From NCBI GenBank assembly GCA_021531865.1, contig JAFBIW010000008.1:52425-116424 (forward strand): a stretch of 64,000 nt of DNA. The letters are read 5' to 3'. The stretch's first letter is position 1, and each line of letters starts with the position of its first letter. A program made the position numbers and the translations under genes. The stretch comes from Butyricicoccus pullicaecorum (GTDB lineage Bacteria; Bacillota; Clostridia; Oscillospirales; Butyricicoccaceae). The notes under the pieces are model-generated. The model did not search any database. It saw only the letters and a program-made list of their open reading frames with translations, and was not told the DNA's origin. Positions 57,908-64,000 of the stretch are shown in pieces.

Positions 57908-59104
57908 ATGAAACAGACAAAACGTGTGCTGGCCGCGGCGGCGGCCGGCCTGCTCCTGCTGGCTGGCTGCGGCAAGGAGGACGCGCCCGCCGCGTCCGCG
58001 CCGGCCGGCACAGCGGTCGAGACCCAGACGGTCGAACGCACCGACATGGCCAATGAAAACCTGATCTCGGGTCAGATCATCGCGGATTCGGCGGTGGCGG
58101 TCGTCCCGACGGTCGCGGGCAAGGTCACGCGCCTGAACGCCGTCGCGGGCGGCACGGTCAAAAAGGGTCAGGTGCTCTTCACGATCGACACCTCGACGAT
58201 CACCGGCTCCTACGGCGCGCTCCAGCAGAGCTACGCCGCGACCAAGCAGATGACCGACGAGGCCATCGCAAGCGCCCAGTCGGCCATTCCGCTGGCGCGC
58301 ACCGCGGTCGACACCGCGCAGACGAACTATGACAATACGCTGACCCTGTTCAACATGGGCGCGGCCTCGCAGATGCAGCTCGATCAGGCGCGGATGCAGC
58401 TCGATCAGGCGCAGAACCAGCTTGCGCAGGCGCAGTCGGCCGTGACGCAGGCCACCGCCCAGCAGAAGGCTTCGCTCGCGCAGATTCAGTCCTCGATGAA
58501 TCAGATCAGCGCACAGGCCTCGGGCGGCACGGTGACCGCTCCCTGTGACGGTCTCGTCACTCAGGTCAACATCACCGAGGGCGGCATGGCCGGACAGAGC
58601 GGCCCGGCAATTCTGATTGCCGAGGGCGGCCGCACCCGGGTTTCGGTGCAGGTCTCGGAGGAGCTGCTCAGCCAGATTCAGGTGGGCGACGCGGCCCGCG
58701 TGACCGTCGCGGCGGTCTCGCCCGAGCCGTTCACCGCCCAGATCGCCCAGATCGCGCCCGCCTCCAACGCGCAGACCTCGCTCTATGAGGTGCGCCTGTA
58801 CACCCCGTCGGGCGTCAATTACCCGATCGGCGCGTTTGCCGACGTGACCTTCTTCACGAACCGGCGGACGGACACGGTCACCATCCCGTCGGATGCGATT
58901 CTGACGAACGGCGAGATTCAGTACATCTATACCGTCACGGGCACGACGGCGCACAAGGTCGAAATTGAGACCGGTGTGGTCGGTGCGGGCGTGACCGAGG
59001 TCACGCGCGGGCTGTCGGGCGGCGAGACCCTGGTGGTCAAGGGACAGAGCTACCTGTCCGACGGCGCTGCGGTACGGATCGTCTCCGGGGAGGCCGCGCA
59101 ATGA
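57908..59104 (+). CDS. RND/HlyD-type periplasmic adaptor lipoprotein
   Basis: 398-residue membrane-fusion protein. Lipobox LLLAGC (Cys at about 22) follows a hydrophobic signal. Biotinyl-lipoyl-like halves VVPTVAGKVTRLNAVAGGTVKKG and GGTVTAPCDGLVTQVNITEG flank a hairpin of coiled coils (ASQMQLDQARMQLDQAQNQL). ARVTVAAVSPEPFTAQIAQI and the C-terminal TVTIPSDAILTNGEIQYIY form the beta-barrel and membrane-proximal domains. It would link the RND pump to the TolC-like protein. Its stop overlaps the pump start (ATGA, 59101-59104). Confidence 0.92.
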   Translation: MKQTKRVLAAAAAGLLLLAGCGKEDAPAASAPAGTAVETQTVERTDMANENLISGQIIADSAVAVVPTVAGKVTRLNAVAGGTVKKGQVLFTIDTSTITGSYGALQQSYAATKQMTDEAIASAQSAIPLARTAVDTAQTNYDNTLTLFNMGAASQMQLDQARMQLDQAQNQLAQAQSAVTQATAQQKASLAQIQSSMNQISAQASGGTVTAPCDGLVTQVNITEGGMAGQSGPAILIAEGGRTRVSVQVSEELLSQIQVGDAARVTVAAVSPEPFTAQIAQIAPASNAQTSLYEVRLYTPSGVNYPIGAFADVTFFTNRRTDTVTIPSDAILTNGEIQYIYTVTGTTAHKVEIETGVVGAGVTEVTRGLSGGETLVVKGQSYLSDGAAVRIVSGEAAQ

Positions 59105-62100
59105 ATCTGGCCGGATTTTGCCTCAAGCACCGGGTCACGACGATCATGGCCTATGTGCTCATCGTCGTATTCGGCGTGATGGGCTTTACCTCGCTGCCGC
59201 TGGCGCTCATGCCCAACATTGAGCTGCCGATGGCGGTCGTTTACACCACCTATACCAATGCAGGCCCGCAGGAGGTCGAGAATCTGGTCACCCGCACGGT
59301 CGAATCGGCCTGCGCCAGCGTCTCGGGCATGGATGAGATTCAGTCGATTTCCTCCGAGGGCACCTCGATGGTCATGGTCACCTTTGCCGACGGCACCGAC
59401 ATGGACGAGGCGCTCGTCGATCTGCGCGACCGCATCGACCGGGTCAAGGGCTACCTGCCCGAGGACGCGGACGCCCCGATCACCATGGCGATTGACGTCG
59501 ATTCGATGCCGGTCATGGTCGTCGGCCTGAAGGGCGCCGATCTGGCCGCCCTCCAGCAGATCGCGGAGGACGATATCCAGCCCGCGCTCGAACGCATCAA
59601 CGGCGTGGCCTCGGTCGATGTCTCGGGCGGCTATCAGAACGAGGTCGCTGTCCGTACCTATGCCGACCGTCTGGCCGGGTATCACATCTCGGTCTCCTAC
59701 ATCGCGCAGATGCTGGCGGCGGAGAACATCGCCCTTCCGGCCGGTACGGTTTCGAGCGGCGCACAGTCCTTCTCGGTGCGCACCGACGGCGAGTACGGCT
59801 CGGTCGCGGACATCGCCAACACCCTGATCACCCTGCCGACCGGCGGCTCTGTCCGTCTGGGCGAGCTGGCCGACGTCGCGCTCGTGCCGCAGGATCAGAC
59901 CGCCATCGCCAAGATCGACGGCGAGCCCTGCATCCTGCTCTCGGTCAACAAGCAGTCGGACGTCAACACCCTTGAGGTCGCCAGCCGCGCCAGGAAGGCG
60001 CTGGACGAGGTCACCGCCGACCTGCCCACGCTCAATTGGTCGGTGCTCATGGATCAGAGCGACTTCATCAACATGACCGTCGATTCGGTCATTCAGAATA
60101 TCGTTTTCGGCGTCCTGCTGGCCGCCATCGTCCTGTTCGCCTTCCTGCGCGATCTGGGCGCGACGGCGGTCATCTCGATTTCGATGCCGATCTGTATCGT
60201 TTCGGTCTTTCTCATCATGCAGGTGACCGGCATCACCCTGAATATGATGTCGCTCGGCGGCATTGCGATGGGCGTCGGCATGATCGTCGATAACTCGATC
60301 GTCGTGCTGGAGAACATCTTCCGCTACCGGGCGGACGGCTTTGACCGGCTGGACTCCTGCGTCGAGGGCGCGAAGGAGGTCGCGCTGTCCATTTCGGCCT
60401 CCACCCTGACGACGGTTGCGGTCTTCCTGCCGATCGGCCTGTCGGGCGGTCTGGCGGGCATGATGTTCCGCGAGTTCTGCATCACGATCTGCTCGCTGCT
60501 GCTGGCCTCGCTCGTCATCGCCCTGACCCTCGTGCCCCTGCTGTGCTACACCCTGCTCGACCGCACCGGCAAGCGCAGCATCCGCGCGGCCGATCCGCAC
60601 AGGGACATCTCCGACCGGCCGCTTATGCGCCGCTACAAGTCCCTTCTGCACTATTTCATCACCCACCGCCGGGTGGCGGTCATGATTTCGTTTGCGCTGA
60701 TCGTCTGCTTCGGCCTGTCGATCTTCGCGGCGGGCTTTGAGCTGATTCCCTCGATGGATCAGGGCATGATCTCGATCTCGGTCGAGCTGCCCGTGGGCGC
60801 GGAGCTGGAGGATGTGTCCGCCATGGCCGACCGCGTGGTCGATCTGGCGATGGAAAACACGCCCGAAATCGACAATGTGTACTATTCGACGGGCGGCACC
60901 AGCATGATGTCGACCTCGTCGTCGAACAGCGCGTCGGTGACGATCAATCTGGTCGGCAAGAAGGCGCGCGACCGCAGCGCCGAGGAGATCGCCGCCGATC
61001 TGCGCCGCCGCCTGAACGACGTGGCGGGCGCGGAATTTTCGGTCAGCTCGTCGGGCATGATGGATATGTCGGCCATGACGGGCGACGCGATCTCGGTCAC
61101 TCTGCGCGGCGACAACTATGACACCCTGACCGACGCGGCAAACCGCCTGACCGAGCGTCTGGCCGCCCTGCCCGGCGCGGTCGAGGTCGCCTGCTCGGCG
61201 TCCGACGAGGTGCCCGAGGTCGAGATCACGCTCAACCGGGCGAACGCCTCCCGCTTCGGCCTGACGGCCGCTTCGGTCGGTCAGGCCGTGCGCGGCGAGC
61301 TGTCCGGCCAGAGCGCGACCCGGCTCAAGGTGGACGGCGAGGAAATCACGGTCAGCGTCAAGGGCGACAGCCGCTCGTCGGCCAGTCTGGACGCCCTGCG
61401 CTCGGTCATGATCCCGACCCAGACGGGCGGCTCGGTGCCCCTTTCTCTGGTTGCCGAGGTCAACACCGTGCTCGCGCCCCAGACGATCAACCGCCTGAAC
61501 CAGAGCCGCACCGTGACGATCACGGGCGCGGCGGACGGCGTCGAGATCGTCGATATGAACAGGGCGGTCGAGGAAACCCTCGCGGCGTTCGAGCTGCCCG
61601 AGGGCGTGACCTATGAGACCGGCGGCGAGATGGAGCAGATGATGGATTCCTTCGGCCAGCTTGCCTACGCGCTGGTCGTCGCGCTCGGTCTGGTCTATTT
61701 CGTCCTCGCCAGCCAGTTTGAGTCCTTCATCATGCCGGTCATCATCATGATGATCCTTCCGGTCGGTCTGCTCGGCTCGCTCTTCGCCCTGCCGCTGACC
61801 GGCAGCAAGATCTCGATGCTCGCCTTCATCGGCGTCATCATGCTGGCCGGTACGGTCGTCAACGCCTCGATCGTCCTGATCGACTACACGAACATCCGCC
61901 GCCGGCGGGGCGAGGACAAGGACACGGCGATCATGAACGCCTGCCCGCGCCGTATCCGCCCGGTGCTCATGACCACCCTGACGACCATTCTGGGTCTCCT
62001 GCCCATGCTGTTCTCGAACGCCGAAGGCTCGGAGATGATGCGCCCGATGACCATTGTTATGATCACCGGTATGATCGTCTCGACCGTCATCACCCTGCTG

Positions 62101-62262
62101 TTCACCCCGGTCTACTATTCGCTCGTCGACAGTCTGGGCGAACGGTTCGCCGCCCGGCGGCAGGCCCGCCGTGACCGCCGTGACCGGCACGAGCCGCCCG
62201 CAGGCCCGTCCGACGGCACGCCCGTGCGCGCCGGAGCGGAAAAGGAGGGTGCGCCGTCATGA
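59101..62262 (+). CDS. RND family efflux transporter permease (AcrB/ACR_tran type)
   Basis: 1053-residue inner-membrane pump with 12 helices in two repeats and two large extracytoplasmic loops. N-terminal FCLKHRVTTIMAYVLIVVFG, SLPLALMPNIELPMAVV, the GMIVDNSIVVLENIFRY segment of helix 4 (where AcrB has the proton-relay Asp pair, here D-N) and the second-half EVTYETGGEMEQMMDSFG and TVVNASIVLIDYTNIRR are family hallmarks. The single Asp in helix 4 differs from AcrB but is usual in Gram-positive HAE1-like pumps. C-terminal tail is basic and cytosolic. Coupled on both sides by 4-bp overlaps. Confidence 0.95.
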   Translation: MNLAGFCLKHRVTTIMAYVLIVVFGVMGFTSLPLALMPNIELPMAVVYTTYTNAGPQEVENLVTRTVESACASVSGMDEIQSISSEGTSMVMVTFADGTDMDEALVDLRDRIDRVKGYLPEDADAPITMAIDVDSMPVMVVGLKGADLAALQQIAEDDIQPALERINGVASVDVSGGYQNEVAVRTYADRLAGYHISVSYIAQMLAAENIALPAGTVSSGAQSFSVRTDGEYGSVADIANTLITLPTGGSVRLGELADVALVPQDQTAIAKIDGEPCILLSVNKQSDVNTLEVASRARKALDEVTADLPTLNWSVLMDQSDFINMTVDSVIQNIVFGVLLAAIVLFAFLRDLGATAVISISMPICIVSVFLIMQVTGITLNMMSLGGIAMGVGMIVDNSIVVLENIFRYRADGFDRLDSCVEGAKEVALSISASTLTTVAVFLPIGLSGGLAGMMFREFCITICSLLLASLVIALTLVPLLCYTLLDRTGKRSIRAADPHRDISDRPLMRRYKSLLHYFITHRRVAVMISFALIVCFGLSIFAAGFELIPSMDQGMISISVELPVGAELEDVSAMADRVVDLAMENTPEIDNVYYSTGGTSMMSTSSSNSASVTINLVGKKARDRSAEEIAADLRRRLNDVAGAEFSVSSSGMMDMSAMTGDAISVTLRGDNYDTLTDAANRLTERLAALPGAVEVACSASDEVPEVEITLNRANASRFGLTAASVGQAVRGELSGQSATRLKVDGEEITVSVKGDSRSSASLDALRSVMIPTQTGGSVPLSLVAEVNTVLAPQTINRLNQSRTVTITGAADGVEIVDMNRAVEETLAAFELPEGVTYETGGEMEQMMDSFGQLAYALVVALGLVYFVLASQFESFIMPVIIMMILPVGLLGSLFALPLTGSKISMLAFIGVIMLAGTVVNASIVLIDYTNIRRRRGEDKDTAIMNACPRRIRPVLMTTLTTILGLLPMLFSNAEGSEMMRPMTIVMITGMIVSTVITLLFTPVYYSLVDSLGERFAARRQARRDRRDRHEPPAGPSDGTPVRAGAEKEGAPS

Positions 62263-62819
62263 ACGATATCCGTGCCCGCCGCCGGCAGGCCATTTTGAAC
62301 GCCGCCATCGATGAATTCTGCCGCTGCGGCTTCGAGCGCGCCCGCATGGACGCGATCGCCGCCCGCGCCGGGATCGGCAAGTCCACGATTTACGAATATT
62401 TTCCCTCCAAGCTCGCCCTGCTTGAAGCGGTGGGCGAAATGATGTATAATCGGATTGCAGAGGAGGTCGGCGCGATCATGAACGCCGACACTCCCTTCCG
62501 CACGAAGGCCATCCAGTACATCCGGATGCTCGAACGGCTGATGGATCAGATCGGAGAGCACGGCATGGCGCTCTTCCGGCAGGAGGCCAGCTCGCTCCGG
62601 ATCTGCGACGAGCTGGCGCACCGCTATCTGGAGGAGGTCTGGGGCACGCTGCGCACCGCCGTCATGCAGGCGCAGGAGGCGGGCGAGCTGCGGTCGGACG
62701 CCGACCCACAGATCATCGTGAGCATGCTCATCGCCCTGCCCCATCCGCCCATTGTGCGGCGGAAGCGCCTGTGCGCGGAGGACTACATCGACATGCTCAT
62801 GCAGGGAATCGCGCCCTGA
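62259..62819 (+). CDS. TetR family transcriptional regulator
   Basis: 186 residues. HTH at about 8-50 (RRQAILNAAIDEFCRCGFER, then MDAIAARAGIGKSTIYEYFPSK) is TetR type; the rest is a helical ligand domain (AIQYIRMLERLMDQIGEHGMALF). It starts on the ATGA overlap with the pump gene and probably represses the operon by binding the palindrome at 56289-56308 (inference). Confidence 0.94.
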   Translation: MNDIRARRRQAILNAAIDEFCRCGFERARMDAIAARAGIGKSTIYEYFPSKLALLEAVGEMMYNRIAEEVGAIMNADTPFRTKAIQYIRMLERLMDQIGEHGMALFRQEASSLRICDELAHRYLEEVWGTLRTAVMQAQEAGELRSDADPQIIVSMLIALPHPPIVRRKRLCAEDYIDMLMQGIAP

Positions 62820-62854
62820 GCACGCTGAGCACCGGAAAGGAAAAAAACCGCATC

Positions 62855-63763
62855 ATGACACGAAGCTGGCTGCGCGGCGTACCGGGCGCGGCGGACTGGC
62901 GCAAGGTCCGTCCGGCGTCCCCGGTCGGACCGCACGACGAAACCTACGAGATCCTCACCCATTCCGGGCGGCATCTGCTGCTCTGCGCGGCGGACGCCGG
63001 GCGGGCGGAGGAACAATACGCCGCGTTCAACCGGCTCGAGCGCTTTCAGGCGCTCGGCTTTCCGATGCCCCGTCCGGTCGATTTCGGCCTGACCGGCGGA
63101 CACGTCTACCAGCTTCTGACCTGGGTGGAGGGCGAACGCCTGACCGCCGCCCTGCCCGGCCTGCCCGACGCGATGCAGTACCGGCTGGGGCAGGACGCCG
63201 GGCGCGCGCTGGCCGCCATCCATTCGGTGCCGCTTGAGCCGGGCGAGCGGGCGGCCGCCTCGCGCGAGGTGTCGCGGCAGCTGAGCATGCTCAACCGCTA
63301 CCGCTTCTGCGGCGCGCGCATGGCCGGGGACGAAGCCGTGCTCCGCTTCGTTTCGCGCCGCGTGACCCCGCCCCGCCGGCTGGCCTGCCTGCACGGCGGC
63401 TTCCACGCCGGCAGCATGGTGATAACGCCGGAGGGCAAGCTCGGGCTTGTCGACCTCGGCCGCAGTCTGGCCGGCGACCGCTGGCAGGATTTTGAGAGCG
63501 CACAGGCAGTCTCGGTCTTACACAGCCTGCCCTTTGTCAACGGGCAGCTCGACGGCTATTTCGGCGGTGAACCGCCGGCGGAATTCTGGGAGGCCTTCGC
63601 CTACCACACCGCCTGCGGCGCGCTCGCCCGGATCGAGTGGGCCGCCCGCCGCGCGCCCGGCGAGGTGCGGCGGATGCAGCTTCGCTACGCGCAGGCGGTG
63701 CGCGACTTCCGGGGCTTCACGCCCTGCGAACCGCCGCGCTGGTATCGGCTCGAAATGGAATAA
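62855..63763 (+). CDS. Aminoglycoside-phosphotransferase-like protein with altered catalytic motif
   Basis: 302 residues; ATG 62855, GGAAAGGA about 12 bases upstream. N-lobe (ILTHSGRHLLLCAAD, YAAFNRLERFQALGFPMPRP) and VYQLLTWVEGERLTAAL hinge follow the APH/choline-kinase fold. The catalytic loop reads LHGGFHAGSMVI where active kinases have H-G-D-x-H-x-x-N, so the base Asp is Gly and the metal Asn is Ser; the next motif is GLVDLGRS (D-L-G). It is therefore probably a pseudokinase or has a different activity. Located 35 bp after the TetR gene, in the same direction, so may be part of the efflux operon. Confidence 0.8.
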   Translation: MTRSWLRGVPGAADWRKVRPASPVGPHDETYEILTHSGRHLLLCAADAGRAEEQYAAFNRLERFQALGFPMPRPVDFGLTGGHVYQLLTWVEGERLTAALPGLPDAMQYRLGQDAGRALAAIHSVPLEPGERAAASREVSRQLSMLNRYRFCGARMAGDEAVLRFVSRRVTPPRRLACLHGGFHAGSMVITPEGKLGLVDLGRSLAGDRWQDFESAQAVSVLHSLPFVNGQLDGYFGGEPPAEFWEAFAYHTACGALARIEWAARRAPGEVRRMQLRYAQAVRDFRGFTPCEPPRWYRLEME

Positions 63764-63800
63764 AATGGAATAAAAAAGGAAAAAGCATGGCGTTTTGAAG

Positions 63801-64000
63801 TGACCCCAAAAAGTTAGACAATATTTCGAAGTAAAAATTGTTCAAGCAGCCGAAAGGGCTTGTTGTCTGTGACGAGCAGGCGGCAAGCCCTTAAGCTTTG
63901 CCTTGATACGGTGGTTGTTGTAGTAATCGAGATATTCAACGAGCTCCTGTTTGAAGTGATCCATAGATTGGAATTCTTGCAGATACAGAAGTTCACTTTT
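63801..64000 (-). mobile_element. IS3-family insertion sequence, end at window edge
   Basis: The element end begins at 63801 with the terminal sequence TGACCCCAAAAAGTTAGACA, typical of IS3-family (IS150-like) ends, 38 bp after the APH-like stop. The reading frame on the minus strand runs from the window edge to a stop at 63842. The rest of the element lies outside the window. Confidence 0.92.
63842..64000 (-). CDS. IS3-family transposase OrfB, C-terminal part (partial)
   Basis: 52 codons of the transposase C-terminus enter the window from the right: ...FKQELVEYLDYYNNHRIKAK then LKGLPPARHR and QQALSAA, the Y-I-x-Y-Y-N-x-x-R-x-K and P-x-x-x-R-x-Q pattern at the end of IS3/IS150-type DDE transposases. 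The DDE catalytic residues lie outside the window. Intact up to the edge. AT-richer than the host genes. Confidence 0.92.
   Translation of the reverse strand, partial: KSELLYLQEFQSMDHFKQELVEYLDYYNNHRIKAKLKGLPPARHRQQALSAA

Noticed and set aside
59050..62190. Minus-strand open frame of about 1046 codons opposite the RND pump.
   Set aside because: Asp/Arg/His-rich sequence typical of antisense frames in GC-rich genes; no start signal or recognisable domain.
1..64000. CRISPR arrays or prophage.
   Set aside because: No regularly spaced direct repeats and no capsid, tail, integrase or cas genes were seen; the only mobile element is the IS3 end at the right edge.

Overview
The window looks like a chromosome segment of an anaerobic, GC-rich (clearly above 60 % by eye) member of the Clostridia, most likely Oscillospirales (Butyricicoccaceae/Ruminococcaceae-like). 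The reasons are a single-chain pyruvate:ferredoxin oxidoreductase, anaerobic ribonucleotide reductase with its radical-SAM activase, formate-tetrahydrofolate ligase, S-layer-homology (SLH) exoproteins, a ClpE-type ATPase, consensus TTGACA/TATAAT promoters with 17-bp spacers, and strong AGGAGG ribosome binding sites. No prophage, plasmid or CRISPR array is visible. The only clear mobile element is the end of an IS3-family insertion sequence at the right edge. The genus assignment is inference.

Layout: 0-4.2 kb, DUF5711 protein, CvpA and a ClpE-like ATPase. 4.2-7.0 kb (minus), a HEPN/MNT pair, acyl-ACP thioesterase and a GH10-like lipoprotein. 7.1-8.4 kb, pyridoxal kinase and a NuoE-like [2Fe-2S] protein in an overlapping pair. 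8.4-8.8 kb, a small type-I-toxin-like locus. 8.8-12.6 kb, trmB, malQ and a HAD-LUD fusion. 12.7-15.1 kb, tRNA-Gly and the infC-rpmI-rplT operon with an attenuator leader. 15.3-18.3 kb, DUF1292, a 31-codon orphan mRNA, a YbjN-like protein and an SLH/VanY peptidase. 18.5-23.8 kb, yifB and nifJ. 23.9-24.4 kb, gene-free DNA with five SOS-box-like palindromes. 24.4-29.8 kb, DUF523/tcdA, polysaccharide deacetylase, proC, a small membrane protein, a radical SAM protein and a phospholipase-C-like protein. 29.9-35.8 kb, a penicillin-binding carboxypeptidase, a low-GC PBECR-type nuclease, DUF1294, a CDF transporter, pyrC and DUF4230. 35.9-37.6 kb, tandem glycine riboswitch and AGCS symporter. 38-43.6 kb, SLH-GH18, ferritin-like protein and the nrdD/small NrdD-like/nrdG cluster. 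43.7-44 kb, a second toxin/antisense locus. 44-50 kb, rodA, fhs, a GNAT enzyme and tsaE-tsaB-rpiB-upp. 50-53.7 kb, a TIGR01212 radical SAM protein, a yybP-ykoY-like Mn2+ riboswitch with a CaCA exchanger, and an ECF sigma/anti-sigma pair. 53.9-56.2 kb, iolG and a divergent LacI regulator. 56.3-63.8 kb, a TolC-like/HlyD/RND efflux operon with its TetR regulator and a degenerate APH-like protein. 63.8-64 kb, IS3 end.

How the genes work together: several units form coherent modules. nifJ and fhs belong to anaerobic pyruvate and one-carbon metabolism. nrdD with nrdG supplies deoxynucleotides without oxygen. upp and pyrC serve pyrimidine supply. tsaE and tsaB (with tcdA elsewhere) act in t6A/ct6A tRNA modification. 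RodA, the D-Ala-D-Ala carboxypeptidases, the SLH proteins and the deacetylase act on the envelope. The RND operon starts with a promoter carrying a perfect 20-bp palindrome and ends with its own TetR gene, which suggests drug-inducible feedback control.

The most unusual content is small and non-coding. Two convergent ~30-codon-toxin/antisense loci share one architecture but not their sequence, and one locus has an orphaned antitoxin copy. There is also a cluster of SOS-box-like palindromes with no gene, a stand-alone 31-codon mRNA, a dispersed hairpin repeat with and without a nested three-hairpin insert, and a CaCA exchanger under an apparent Mn2+ riboswitch.
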